Of a stretch of 64,000 bases of DNA, positions 25,202 to 34,365 are shown in pieces. The notes beneath the pieces are model-generated. The model saw only the letters and a program-made list of their open reading frames with translations, had not been told where the DNA came from and made no database searches. The position numbers were made by a program, and so were the translations under genes. How positions within the stretch are numbered: position 1 is the first letter of the stretch; every line of letters begins with the position of its first letter. Origin of the DNA: Rothia similimucilaginosa (GTDB lineage Bacteria; Actinomycetota; Actinomycetes; Actinomycetales; Micrococcaceae); contig NZ_JAOVAM010000001.1 of NCBI RefSeq assembly GCF_029850875.1, forward strand, positions 1 through 64,000, given 5' to 3'.

Positions 25202-25945
25202 ATGGCACAGCTGACCGGCAAGACCATCATCATTACCGGTTCCTCCCGCGGCGTTGGCGCAGACACCGCACAGATTCTCGCCGCTGAGGGCGCGAATATT
25301 GTGGTGAACTACCGCTCTAAGGCACCGCGCGCGAACAAGGTCGTCAAGGCTATTGAAGAGGCTGCTGGCAAGGCAATCGCAGTGCAAGCTGACGTGACCA
25401 ACAACGAGGACCTGCAGAATCTCGTTAACACTGCCGTGGAGACCTTCGGTTCCCTGGACTACCTGATCCTCAACGCGTCGGGTGGTATGGAATCCGGTAT
25501 GGGCGAAGACTACGCAATGCGCCTGAACCGTGACGCACAGCTGAACCTGGCACGCCTGGCTGCAGAGAAGATGCCCGAAGGCGCACGCATCGTGTTCGTA
25601 ACCAGCCACCAGGCGCACTTTATCCGCGAAGTTGAGACCATGGACGAGTACAAGCCCGTTGCAGAATCCAAGCGTGCCGGTGAAGATGCACTGATCGCCG
25701 AGATTCCCGCACTCTCTGAGAAGGGTATCTCCCTGGTCGTTGTGTCCGCTGACATGATTGAAGGCACCGTCACCGCAACCCTGCTGAACCGCCTGCACCC
25801 CGGCGCTATTGAACAGCGCCGCGAGACCGCAGGCAAGCTCTACACCGTCAACGAGTTCGCGCAGGAAATCGCGAAGATGGTCACCGCAGACGTTGAGACC
25901 GGCCACGTTGAGCTGGTTGGCGGCGCACGCGGCTTCATCGACTAA
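25202..25945 (+). CDS. SDR-family oxidoreductase, atypical active site
   Basis: A 247-residue Rossmann protein with TGSSRGVG near the N-terminus, an Asp in VQADVTNNED and NASGG. The usual YxxxK catalytic motif is not intact: the lysine of ESKRAGEDAL has Val at the tyrosine position, and the nearest Tyr lies three residues earlier. Ser is present in VFVTSHQ. It may be a reductase with a shifted active site or a non-catalytic paralogue of FabG. It probably shares a transcript with fabG. Confidence 0.82.
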   Translation: MAQLTGKTIIITGSSRGVGADTAQILAAEGANIVVNYRSKAPRANKVVKAIEEAAGKAIAVQADVTNNEDLQNLVNTAVETFGSLDYLILNASGGMESGMGEDYAMRLNRDAQLNLARLAAEKMPEGARIVFVTSHQAHFIREVETMDEYKPVAESKRAGEDALIAEIPALSEKGISLVVVSADMIEGTVTATLLNRLHPGAIEQRRETAGKLYTVNEFAQEIAKMVTADVETGHVELVGGARGFID

Positions 25946-25957
25946 TAAATTTAGCTG

Positions 25958-26042
25958 CTATAGATGCCGGTGCGGATGCGCCCGCCCCTCTGACAAGGTA
26001 CATTTGATAAGGCGGCCGCCCCTTACGCATCGGCACCTATAG
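25958..26042. other. Imperfect long inverted repeat
   Basis: 17 bases at 25958-25974 are mirrored at 26026-26042 with two mismatches that become G-U pairs in minus-strand RNA. A GC-rich centre includes GGCGGCCGCC. There is no T run, so it is not a standard terminator. It lies between the second SDR gene and the ABC ATPase. Confidence 0.4.
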
Positions 26043-26172
26043 CCCCTAAGACTTTGCGCGAAGAACCCAATGTGGGGTGCCCGCGCACTATGCACCAACC
26101 GCTCCGATAACCCGGTATAGGTTGCGGGGTGGGGGGCGCATCCCATCCATCTAACTCACTGGAAGAAGAACC

Positions 26173-26961
26173 ATGAGCACCGTACTCAACCTTCAGAATG
26201 TCTCCGTGATTCGCGGCGGCCGCCCCATCCTTAACAACGTTTCGTGGACTGTGAACGAAGGTGAACGCTGGGTCGTTCTGGGCCCCAACGGCGCCGGTAA
26301 GTCCACTCTGCTTTCGATTGCGGCAGCCCGCCTGCACCCGACCAGCGGCGAGGTTGAGATCCTTGACGAGACCCTCGGCGCTGTTGACGTGTTCGACCTG
26401 CGCCCGCGCATTGGTCTGTCCTCCGGTGCTTCAGCTACCCAGATTCCCGCCAACGAGAAGGTTTCCGACGTTGTCGTGACCGCAGCGTACGCTGTGTCCG
26501 GCCGTTGGAAGGAAGAATACGACGTCATGGACGACGATCGTGCCACCGAGTTGCTGGCTGAGTGGGGCGTCGATACCCTCGCTGACCGCACCTTCGGTTC
26601 CCTCTCCGACGGCGAGCGCAAGCGTGCACTGATTGCCCGCGCCCTCATGACTGACCCCGAAATGCTGCTGCTGGACGAGCCCGGTTCCGGCATGGACATC
26701 TCCGGTCGTGAGGACCTGGTTGAGCGTCTGACCGTGCTGGCTGCTGACCCCTACGCACCGGCTACCGTGCTCATCACCCATCACCTCGAGGAAATCCCGG
26801 CGGGCTTCACCCACGCCCTGCTGGTCCGTGACGGTGGCGTGGTCGCTGCCGGCCCGATCCTGTCCACCATTACCGAGGCGAACCTCGCAGCAACCTACGA
26901 TATGGACCTGGCTCTGACCGTCACCTCCGCGGGTCGTTACTCCGCGTTTAAGCGCGCATGA
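26173..26961 (+). CDS. ABC ATPase (YlmA-like, no permease nearby)
   Basis: Single ABC domain of 262 residues: Walker A GPNGAGKST, a signature of the unusual form SLSDGERKR, Walker B LLLDEPGSGMD and switch His in LITHHLEE. No membrane partner lies next to it. The gene overlaps a SpoU methyltransferase gene by 4 bases, which suggests a joint role, perhaps in RNA or ribosome function, but that is inference. Ribosome site GGAAG is present. Confidence 0.85.
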   Translation: MSTVLNLQNVSVIRGGRPILNNVSWTVNEGERWVVLGPNGAGKSTLLSIAAARLHPTSGEVEILDETLGAVDVFDLRPRIGLSSGASATQIPANEKVSDVVVTAAYAVSGRWKEEYDVMDDDRATELLAEWGVDTLADRTFGSLSDGERKRALIARALMTDPEMLLLDEPGSGMDISGREDLVERLTVLAADPYAPATVLITHHLEEIPAGFTHALLVRDGGVVAAGPILSTITEANLAATYDMDLALTVTSAGRYSAFKRA

Positions 26962-27836
26962 GCCGTGCCCCGAAGCAGCTGAGCGCCGAACAGATCGCTG
27001 AGCGTGCCGAGCGTGTCTACGCCATCGAATCGGTCACGGCTCTGGCGCAGGCACCCGAGCAGGCGTTACGCCACTACACGCAGCTGACTGATGTGAAGCT
27101 CCGTAGCGCCATGGAGCCGCAGTGGGGTATTTACATTGCGGAGTCTTCGAAGGTGATTCGTCGTGCGCTCGCTGCAGGTCATCAGCCTGTTTCTTTCCTG
27201 ATGAGTGAGAAGTGGGCTGATGATTTGGCGGATGTTTTGCGCGCCCATCCTGACACTCCCGCGTATGTGGGTAGTGAGGAGCAACTGGAGCAGGTGACCG
27301 GTTTTCATCTGCATCGTGGCGCGTTGGCGGCGATGGCTCGTCCGGCGCCGCAGCCTCTGGAGCAGTTGTTGCGAGGTGCCTCTCGCGTGGCGATTTTGGA
27401 AGACATTGTGGACCACACGAATGTGGGAGCTATTTTCCGTTCGGCTGCCGCGCTGAACGTGGATGCTGTGCTAGTGACTCCGCGATGCGCTGATCCGCTG
27501 TATCGCCGCTCGATTCGCGTGTCGATGGGTACTGTTTTTCAGGTGCCGTGGGCTCGCTTGGAGTCGTGGCCTGATAACTTGCAGACTTTGCACGAGCTGG
27601 GCTTTAAGAGCGCGGCGTTGGCTCTGAAGGAGGACTCGCTGACCCTGGAGGAGCTGTCTGCTCGCCGGGATGAGAAGCTTGCGCTGATTCTGGGCACGGA
27701 GGGGCACGGTCTGTCGTTCCGCACCTTGGCGGCGTGTGGCGATACAGTGATGATTCCGATGTCGCACGGTGTGGATTCTTTGAATGTTGCGGCGGCGAGC
27801 GCCGTGGCGTTCTGGGAGACCCGCCCGCGTTCATAG
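26958..27836 (+). CDS. SpoU/TrmH-family RNA 2'-O-methyltransferase
   Basis: Methylates a ribose in rRNA or tRNA with S-adenosylmethionine. The three SpoU motifs are clear: EDIVDHTNVGAIFRSAAA, LILGTEGHGLS and IPMSHGVDSLNVAAASAVA. An N-terminal substrate-binding domain of about 130 residues precedes the trefoil-knot domain. 292 residues. The start ATG overlaps the stop of the ABC ATPase gene. The target nucleotide cannot be told from sequence. Confidence 0.9.
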   Translation: MSRAPKQLSAEQIAERAERVYAIESVTALAQAPEQALRHYTQLTDVKLRSAMEPQWGIYIAESSKVIRRALAAGHQPVSFLMSEKWADDLADVLRAHPDTPAYVGSEEQLEQVTGFHLHRGALAAMARPAPQPLEQLLRGASRVAILEDIVDHTNVGAIFRSAAALNVDAVLVTPRCADPLYRRSIRVSMGTVFQVPWARLESWPDNLQTLHELGFKSAALALKEDSLTLEELSARRDEKLALILGTEGHGLSFRTLAACGDTVMIPMSHGVDSLNVAAASAVAFWETRPRS

Positions 27837-28042
27837 CCTGGGTTCTGATCTGATTAGTAACCCCCGTGAGTGCCTTCTTCGGGTGCCCTTGCGGTGTGTG
27901 GGTTGGTGCCTGTGAGGGAACGTACTGGGATTTAATCCGTGAAGATGGTACCCTTAATGGGTTGTGCGCGCCCTACGCGGGCACAATGGTGATGCGCTCT
28001 GAGATTTTCTCGATAGCTGCACATCGAAAAACCTACTCCATC

Positions 28043-28073
28043 TATATAAGGGCTACTGGCAAAATCCAGTAGC
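28043..28073 (+). promoter_or_regulatory. -10 box and inverted repeat before the L31 gene
   Basis: TATATAAG (28043-28050) is a likely -10. It is followed at once by GCTACTGG (28052-28059) and CCAGTAGC (28066-28073), a perfect 8-bp inverted repeat around CAAAAT, ending 16 bases before the ATG. It may be an operator over the transcription start or an mRNA hairpin for control by L31 itself. A second, weaker repeat (TTTTCTCGAT / ATCGAAAAA) lies at ~28005-28031. I do not see a clear Zur box. Confidence 0.5.
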
Positions 28074-28089
28074 AGAAGAAGGTATATCA

Positions 28090-28344
28090 ATGAAGGCAGA
28101 AATCCACCCGGACTACAACCTGGTTCTGTTCCGCGACCTCGCATCCGGCAAGGTCTTCCTGACCCGTTCCACCATGACCTCGGACAAGACTGAGAAGTGG
28201 GAAGACGGCAACGAGTACCCGATCGTCGAGGTTGAAATCTCGTCCGAGTCGCACCCGTTCTACACCGGTAAACAGCGCATCATGGACTCCGCAGGTCGCG
28301 TCGAGCGCTTCAACGCACGCTTCGGCAACTTCGGTAAGAAGTAA
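28090..28344 (+). CDS. rpmE2: 50S ribosomal protein L31, type B (zinc-free)
   Basis: Ribosomal protein of the large subunit, 84 residues. It begins [17 protein letters not shown] and contains [25 protein letters not shown] and [11 protein letters not shown], the type B pattern. There are no cysteines, so it does not bind zinc; type B L31 usually replaces the zinc form under zinc shortage. AGAAGG lies before the ATG. Confidence 0.96.
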   Translation: MKAEIHPDYNLVLFRDLASGKVFLTRSTMTSDKTEKWEDGNEYPIVEVEISSESHPFYTGKQRIMDSAGRVERFNARFGNFGKK

Positions 28345-28378
28345 ATCTTCTTTCCCAGCTTTGCTTTTTAGCGAGATT

Positions 28379-28418
28379 AATGCCCCGTTCTCCTTGGTTT
28401 TCAAGGAGGCGGGGCATT
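28379..28418 (+). terminator. Terminator of the L31 gene
   Basis: AATGCCCCG (28379-28387) pairs with CGGGGCATT (28410-28418), enclosing CTCCTTG/CAAGGAG (28390-28396, 28402-28408). A looser T-rich stretch follows. The remaining bases to 28669 hold only the promoter region of the LCP gene. Confidence 0.8.
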
Positions 28419-28669
28419 GCGCATTTTACGGTGCAATCTAAAATATTCGCCCAAACGGGAGGAAAGTTGTAATGTAAAACCTTTCGCTTACGGGTGCGTA
28501 GACCAGCTGACAGCGTTACAATGAGTAAGTATTTTGCGAGCTGTGCATTTTCTGTGCCCTCCAGCACCGCCCCATATCGGCGGGTATTCTCCGGCTCTCT
28601 GTATTCTAGAGACTTCGCTGGATGCGCTGCGCGTCTCGCGTATCACCATCTCAAACAAAGGACAACTTA

Positions 28670-29800
28670 ATGAGCGACGCGCATTCTGAACCGTCGCAGA
28701 GGAAGAAATGGGTCAAGCGTGCCCTGCTGATCCTGCTGATTCTTCTGCTGGTTATTACCCTCGGTATTGGTTTCTTTATCTGGCGTGCTGGCCACACTTG
28801 GGATAGCAAGACCGAGAAGTTCGACTCCATCACTAAAGTGGACGAAGACCTCAGAAAAATTAGGGAGCAGCTTGGAGAGGCTAAGAAGCTCAACGTAACG
28901 GAGCTGAAGGCTCCGGGGGATACCAACTCAGATAATGCCAGCGAGCACGATAAGGACGGCGACGGCATCCTCGATAACGGCTACAACTACGGAGTTGTCA
29001 AGGGCCCGGGTAAGAATATTCTGCTACTCGGTAGTGATACTCGTTCCGGCTCTGAAGCAGCTCAGGTGAGCGGCTCCCGTGCAGATAGCATCATGCTCAT
29101 GCACATTCCGGCTGATGGCAAGGGCGTGTACCTGGTCTCAATCATGCGTGATACCTGGGTGAACATCCCCGGTTACGGTGCGGCGAAGATTAACGCTGCA
29201 CTCAACTACGGCGGTATTTCTCTGCAGGTGGCGACCGTTGAGAGCCTGGTTGGTATCAAGATTGATCACGTGGCTGAAATTGAGTTTGAGGGCTTCAAGG
29301 CTCTTGTGAACTCGGTCGGTGGTGTGGATGTCCAGGTACCGTTCGACTTCGACATCAATGCCTGGTCTTTCAAGCAGGGTGTGCAGCATATGGATGGTGG
29401 TGCGGCTCTTGCGTTCGTGCGTGCTCGCTACCAGTTCGCTGACGGTGACTACCAGCGTGTCCGTAACCAGCGTGCATTCCTGCGCGGCCTATACAACACG
29501 ATGAAGGTTAAGGGTGCGCTGAGCAGTGTGGGCACTTTCCAGTCTTCCGTTGAGTCTATTTCTGGTTATATGCGTGTGGATTCCGGCCTGAACGCTGCGC
29601 AGATTGCCCAGATTGCGGCTCCGGTGCTGACCAGTGGTGACACTACGATGCGTATGACCACCCTGCCGAACGCAGGCCCGGGTTGGTCCTACGACGGTCA
29701 GTCAATCATTCTGGTTAACCAGGCTGCAAATGCCCACCTGGCAAGCGCACTGCGGAATGATACGATGGATCAGTTCTTGGCTACTTACGGTCAGGATTAA
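28670..29800 (+). CDS. LytR-CpsA-Psr (LCP) family cell-wall ligase
   Basis: Membrane-anchored enzyme of the family that attaches polymers such as teichoic acids or arabinogalactan-like glycans to peptidoglycan. A single membrane segment lies at residues ~17-37, then an outside linker (~50-100), then the LCP domain with LLLGSDTR, SRADSIMLMHI, SIMRDTWVNIPG, KINAALNYGG and FVRARYQFADGDYQRVRNQRAF, including the conserved Arg and Asp residues. ATG 28670 follows AAAGGA; an upstream in-frame ATG lacks a ribosome site. 376 residues. Stands alone. Confidence 0.92.
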   Translation: MSDAHSEPSQRKKWVKRALLILLILLLVITLGIGFFIWRAGHTWDSKTEKFDSITKVDEDLRKIREQLGEAKKLNVTELKAPGDTNSDNASEHDKDGDGILDNGYNYGVVKGPGKNILLLGSDTRSGSEAAQVSGSRADSIMLMHIPADGKGVYLVSIMRDTWVNIPGYGAAKINAALNYGGISLQVATVESLVGIKIDHVAEIEFEGFKALVNSVGGVDVQVPFDFDINAWSFKQGVQHMDGGAALAFVRARYQFADGDYQRVRNQRAFLRGLYNTMKVKGALSSVGTFQSSVESISGYMRVDSGLNAAQIAQIAAPVLTSGDTTMRMTTLPNAGPGWSYDGQSIILVNQAANAHLASALRNDTMDQFLATYGQD

Positions 29801-29881
29801 GATTTGACTCCTGCGCGGGAAAGCTTGTATAAGCTTCCACCCCCGCTGTGTTTAACCGTTCCTGGAGAAACTGTGTACGTG

Positions 29882-29923
29882 AAAGGGCGGCTACCTCACC
29901 ATAATGGTGGGTAGCCGCCCTTT
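29882..29923. terminator. Bidirectional terminator between convergent genes
   Basis: AAAGGGCGGCTACC (29882-29895) pairs exactly with GGTAGCCGCCCTTT (29910-29923), with inner CACC/GGTG. It lies between the LCP gene and the convergent HIRAN-like gene. Confidence 0.88.
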
Positions 29924-29948
29924 GTGCGTATGTTCTGAGGGGAGGAGC

Positions 29949-31184
29949 TTATGCCTTCGATTCAGGCTTTTCCTCTTGCTCAGTAGCCTCTTCGTTATCG
30001 TAGGCTTCGTAGTAGGGCTGACGACCAAAGTAGAATGCCACAGCCGCAACAGCGCCACCCATGATAGCGATGAGGATGCCGAGCATCGGGGTCCACAGCA
30101 TCGAAATCAGGCCGGCGACCAGAACGGCGAGGCCTGCACCCTTGATCAGGTTCAGCAGGCGGTCACGCTCGTTCGGTTCGTAGTACTCCTCTTCTTCCAA
30201 GCTGTACTCGATTATCGGCTTCTCGGCGGCGGGCTCATAGTGGGTCGGCTCAGAGGCGGCGGAACCGCCGGTCAGGGAGCTCATGAAACCACGACGCTTC
30301 TTCGGTGCTTGCTGTGCGGAGGATTCCAGGTAGTGACGCTCACCTTCGGTGGGCACGAATGCGGCGGGTACCTCGTACTCTTCACCAGCGGGTAGCAGTG
30401 CCGGAACGTTATTGGGCAGAGTCTCGTACCACTCCTGTGGAATATCGGCGGGGCGTGCAGCCTGAACGGTCAGGGATAGTTCCAGGGTGTTACCGCGAAT
30501 AGTACCCCAGGCGCTGGTAAGGCGGTCATTCTCAAATGCGTAACGGATGACGGGCGTCAGCTGCTCGGACATCTGGGTGCTCAGGCGGCCCACGAGCTTG
30601 CGGTCGTGGCGCACCTCAACGCTGTCGACGAAGCGCCCGTCGGAGGTTTTGAGCTGATTTGCTTCCAGGGTCAGGATTACGCGGCCTTCACCGCTGGGCG
30701 GCAGGATACTGTGCAGGTATTCGGAGTGCTCCTTCTCATCGAGCACCTTCATTGACGGGCCCTGGGGCAGCAGGGTTGCGCGGGTCGGCGCGTCGTTGAG
30801 GGGGAAGAGAGAGCCGGGTGCGGACAGGGAGAGCACGCCGGTGCTCTTCACGTGCATGCCGCCGCCTTCAGCGCGTACGGCAACAGCGGAGAGCTGCAGG
30901 TGCGCGATGGGTTCGTAGCCAGAGGCGACCACGCGGGTAATGGAATCCCAGTACGCGGCGGAGTCCTCCACACTCATACGGCCTACCTTGAATTCGTCAA
31001 TGTAGACGGCGATGCTATTGGGCTCGTAGGGGTTATCCGATTCGGGAACAAGGCGCGCTTCACCGTACCAGATCCGTTCACGGTCGATGTGCAGTTCCTC
31101 AAAAATTTGGAGGGTTTCTGCTTCATAGTAATCATCGGTGACGACGTCAACGCTACCGCGGTCACCGAGTGCGTAATCGACCAC
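29949..31184 (-). CDS. HIRAN-like protein with C-terminal membrane anchor
   Basis: A 411-residue protein I cannot assign to a characterised family. Residues ~37-85 (GEARLVPESDNPYEPNSIAV, then DEFKVGRMSVEDSAAYW) resemble the HIRAN/DNA-end-binding type fold. A second similar stretch (VILTLEANQL...LVGRLSTQMSEQLTPVI) follows near ~170-215. The middle is a Pro/Glu-rich linker with a basic patch (PKKRRGF). Two membrane segments lie near the C-terminus (~345-390), followed by an acidic tail. It is probably a membrane-tethered protein with two HIRAN-like domains; function unknown. Confidence 0.6.
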   Translation of the reverse strand: MVDYALGDRGSVDVVTDDYYEAETLQIFEELHIDRERIWYGEARLVPESDNPYEPNSIAVYIDEFKVGRMSVEDSAAYWDSITRVVASGYEPIAHLQLSAVAVRAEGGGMHVKSTGVLSLSAPGSLFPLNDAPTRATLLPQGPSMKVLDEKEHSEYLHSILPPSGEGRVILTLEANQLKTSDGRFVDSVEVRHDRKLVGRLSTQMSEQLTPVIRYAFENDRLTSAWGTIRGNTLELSLTVQAARPADIPQEWYETLPNNVPALLPAGEEYEVPAAFVPTEGERHYLESSAQQAPKKRRGFMSSLTGGSAASEPTHYEPAAEKPIIEYSLEEEEYYEPNERDRLLNLIKGAGLAVLVAGLISMLWTPMLGILIAIMGGAVAAVAFYFGRQPYYEAYDNEEATEQEEKPESKA

Positions 31185-31421
31185 TGAAAACTCCTTCTGA
31201 TATATCTAAGCGAGCGGATACCTAGTCTATTCTCTCATGCTTTCAGAGCGGACAGCTCACAAAAACGGGTGACATTTATCTGTCTTTTAGCACCGGGTGC
31301 ATATAGTTTGGTGTTTGGGGGAATCAGTCCCGGTAACACTGGCTCACGTCAACGCACTAAAGAGCCGCGACCCCTCCGTGTGGACACTCCCAAAACAAAA
31401 ATTTTGGCTGAGAAAGCCACG
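31185..31421. other. Gap between the HIRAN-like gene and the pepN terminator
   Basis: No gene is supported. It should contain the promoter of the minus-strand HIRAN-like gene, close to 31185-31260. A plus-strand open frame of 74 codons at 31269-31493 has no ribosome site and runs through the pepN terminator. Confidence 0.4.
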
Positions 31422-31481
31422 AAAAAGACCACCGCCCAAACACCACCCGGTTTACAACCGGGTAAGTGCCAAGCGGTGGTC
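31422..31481 (-). terminator. Nested-hairpin terminator of pepN
   Basis: Read on the minus strand, GACCACCGC (31473-31481) pairs with GCGGTGGTC (31427-31435), and inside it ACCCGGTT pairs with AACCGGGT (31456-31463, 31445-31452) around a 3-base loop. TTTTTC follows directly on the minus strand, as expected for the pepN end. Confidence 0.85.
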
Positions 31482-31550
31482 TACATCAATTAGCCTGAGA
31501 GCCTCACAGGGCGGTCATAGCACCCCGCTCAGCTACTCAAACCATGCAAC

Positions 31551-34223
31551 TTAGTCCTGTAGGGAAACGTTGAACTTCTGGGCCACAATTGAACGATGGC
31601 CGTGATCCTGCGCCTCTAGAACCAGACGACGCAGAGCCGAAGGAGCCTCTGGGTTCGCCTCCAACCAGCGCTGAGCCAGCGCGACGGAGGGGTTACCCTC
31701 AACACCCAGACCCTCGGTGGAGCCGGTGTTGTACGGAGCCTTCGGGTACAGGCCACGCACAATGCGGGTCGCCATACCAATTGAACGGGACGCCCAAAGG
31801 GGCAGCAGAGCCTCAAAGTAGGAGTCGTAGTAGGACTCACGCAGTTCAACCGGACCGCGAGCAAAACCGTTAATGGTCGAAGCCAGAGCGTCGTTCGACA
31901 GTGACTCATCTTCCATGATGGTCTTGTACGCGGCAGCCTTACGCTCAGCAGAGGGCAGGGCCGCAATCGCGTACGCGTAACCATTCGAAGAAATCGAGGA
32001 GGGGCTGTACTTAGCCGCACGGTCCAGATCCTCAACGGTCACCAGGTCGCGGCTTGCGAGCGCACCCAGTGCACTCCAACCCAGGTTCTGGTCGTAAGGA
32101 ATGCCGGTTGCGTCAGCAATATCGCCGGTGGTGTCTTCGAAAGCACCGCGGGCAATATCGCGGCAGAGCTCTTCACCCTTGGTCGCGTTGGTGGAGACCG
32201 AAATCAGGGCGCGCAGCAGAATCAGCTGCTCGTCGGAGCCGGGCTTAGCCTGTGCCAGTGCTGCTGCGAATGAGTCGTAGAGAGCGTCGTAGAGGCGCTC
32301 GCGGCCGGTGGGTGCGGAGAAGGTTGCGATAGCGACCTGTGCGTTGTTGACCATGGTGCCCAGCAGGGATGCGCTCGGTTCCTTGGAGACGTTGCGTACG
32401 ACTGCGTCGACGTAGGTGGTGACGGGCAGGCGTGCATCGCGCACGTTCTCCCAGAGGGAGCCCCAGATGAGGCCGCGGGAAAGTGCGGATTCGAGGGTGG
32501 AGACACCTTCGATAGCTGCCTGCAGGCCGTCTTCGTCGGTCAGGGCGACCTTGGCGTAGGTGTGGTCTTCTGCGTTGAGCATGAGCAGGTCAGCTTCACC
32601 AACGAGCTTCTTCTGCTCCTCGGTGAGCTCTACGCGGTGCTCGGAGACGGGCTCTGCCGGGTATTCGAGGGAGAGTAGGCCGGTGGAGGTGAGCTTGCCG
32701 TCGGTCAGCGCGAAGGTTTCCAGCTTTGCCACGTGGGGGCGGCCCAGACCTGCGGGCTGCTGTGCGGGCAGTTCCTGGGTGAGGATCAGGTCGGTGAGCC
32801 GACCGTCTTCGCCGTAGACGCGCTTGGTACCCAGTGCGGACACGCCGGAGGTCTGCAGCCATGCGTTAGCCCATGCCTGCATGTCGCGGCCGGACACCTC
32901 GTTGAGTACCTGCAGGAAGTCGTTCAGGGAGGTGTTGCCCCACTCGAAACGCTTGAAGTACACGCGTGCTGCTTCGATGAAGGTGTCGAAGCCGACGTAG
33001 GCAACTAGCTGCTTGAGCACGGATGCGCCCTTTGCGTAGGTGATGCCGTCGAAGTTCTGCGATGCTGCTTCCAGGTGGGGGATGTCAGCGACGATGGGGT
33101 GGGTGGTGGGCAGCTGGTCCTGCATGTATGCCCATGCCTTGCGGTTGTTCGCGAAGGTGACCCATGCGTCGTTGAAGTTGTTGGCTTCCTTAGCGCCGAG
33201 GGTGCCCATGAAGTCTGCGAAGGACTCCTTGAGCCACAGATCGTCCCACCACTTCATGGTGACGAGGTCGCCGAACCACATGTGTGCCATTTCGTGGCAG
33301 ATGGTGTTGGTTCGGCCTTCGAGGTCGTCCTCAGTTGCGCCGGAGACGAAGATGTAATCTTCGGTGAAGGTGACCAGGCCGGGGTTCTCCATTGCGCCGA
33401 TGTTGTATTCAGGTACGAATGCCTGCTCGTACTTGGGGTACGGGTAGGGGTAGTCGAAGAGGTCCTGGAAGAAGTCCAGGCCGTTTTCGGTGACCTTGAA
33501 GATGTGGTCGTAGTCGAAGTGCGGCTTGAGGGACTGGCGGCAGTATGCGACCAGGGGGATGTCACCGCTGTTGACTTTGCTCTTGGGCTTGTAGGTGGTG
33601 GTTGCGGTGAAGTATTCGCCGGCAACGATTGCGGTGATGTAGGTGGAGATCTTTGCGGTGGGGGAGAAGACTCGCTTGGTGATGGAGTCGTCGGCGGGGT
33701 CTACGACCTGGCTTTCGAGTACGCCGTTGGAGCTGACGACCCAGTCCTTGGGTGCGGTGATGCGGAAGTTGAAGACTGCCTTCAGGTCGGGCTGCTCGAA
33801 GTTCGGGAAGACTCGGCGGCAGTCGGAGGGCTCGTACTGGGTGTACAGGTAGACGCGACCGTCGGAGGGGTCGAAGTAGCGGTGCATACCTTCGCCGGAG
33901 CGGGAGTAGTAGGAGCGACCGTGGATGGTGAGCACGTTTTCTGCCTGCAGGTTGGGCAGGGTGATGCGTGCGCCGTCGACGACATCAGCCAGGGGTAGTT
34001 CGGTGCCGTTGAGCTTAACGGAGTCGACGCTGTGGTGGATGTAGTCGATGAAAGTTTCTGCGCCGGGGGTGTTGCAGGAGAATCGGACGGTGGTGACGGT
34101 AGGGTAGGACTCGAATTCGGGGTCCTTGGCATTAGTCAGGTCGACATGCACGTCGTAGGTGTCGACACTGATGAGAGCCGAACGTTCTGCGGCTTCTTCG
34201 CGGGAGAGGTTCTCATTATTCAT
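31551..34223 (-). CDS. pepN: Aminopeptidase N (M1 family)
   Basis: Zinc metallopeptidase that removes N-terminal residues from peptides in the cytoplasm. The M1 motifs are complete: GAMEN at residues 276-280 and HEMAH (310-314) followed by the third zinc ligand in LKESFADFMG (Glu333). The 890-residue length and the C-terminal helical ERAP1-like domain match actinobacterial PepN. No strong ribosome site precedes ATG 34223, but the N-terminus matches the family. Stands alone with its own terminator. Confidence 0.96.
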   Translation of the reverse strand: MNNENLSREEAAERSALISVDTYDVHVDLTNAKDPEFESYPTVTTVRFSCNTPGAETFIDYIHHSVDSVKLNGTELPLADVVDGARITLPNLQAENVLTIHGRSYYSRSGEGMHRYFDPSDGRVYLYTQYEPSDCRRVFPNFEQPDLKAVFNFRITAPKDWVVSSNGVLESQVVDPADDSITKRVFSPTAKISTYITAIVAGEYFTATTTYKPKSKVNSGDIPLVAYCRQSLKPHFDYDHIFKVTENGLDFFQDLFDYPYPYPKYEQAFVPEYNIGAMENPGLVTFTEDYIFVSGATEDDLEGRTNTICHEMAHMWFGDLVTMKWWDDLWLKESFADFMGTLGAKEANNFNDAWVTFANNRKAWAYMQDQLPTTHPIVADIPHLEAASQNFDGITYAKGASVLKQLVAYVGFDTFIEAARVYFKRFEWGNTSLNDFLQVLNEVSGRDMQAWANAWLQTSGVSALGTKRVYGEDGRLTDLILTQELPAQQPAGLGRPHVAKLETFALTDGKLTSTGLLSLEYPAEPVSEHRVELTEEQKKLVGEADLLMLNAEDHTYAKVALTDEDGLQAAIEGVSTLESALSRGLIWGSLWENVRDARLPVTTYVDAVVRNVSKEPSASLLGTMVNNAQVAIATFSAPTGRERLYDALYDSFAAALAQAKPGSDEQLILLRALISVSTNATKGEELCRDIARGAFEDTTGDIADATGIPYDQNLGWSALGALASRDLVTVEDLDRAAKYSPSSISSNGYAYAIAALPSAERKAAAYKTIMEDESLSNDALASTINGFARGPVELRESYYDSYFEALLPLWASRSIGMATRIVRGLYPKAPYNTGSTEGLGVEGNPSVALAQRWLEANPEAPSALRRLVLEAQDHGHRSIVAQKFNVSLQD

Positions 34224-34365
34224 GCTTTTTATTCTAGTCGTTATGACCGCAAATATGGCAGTTGAGTGGGCGTGCCGGTCATATTACTCGCGGTGCGAGA
34301 AGATCACCCAGGATGCGGGGAATCAATCAGCCCTGAATATGTGATATAGAACATGTTCATTCGAT

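Noticed and set aside
24401-25906. A 501-codon minus-strand frame across fabG and the SDR gene
   Set aside because: Both plus-strand genes are certain; the antisense frame is Cys/His-rich and spans two unrelated genes.
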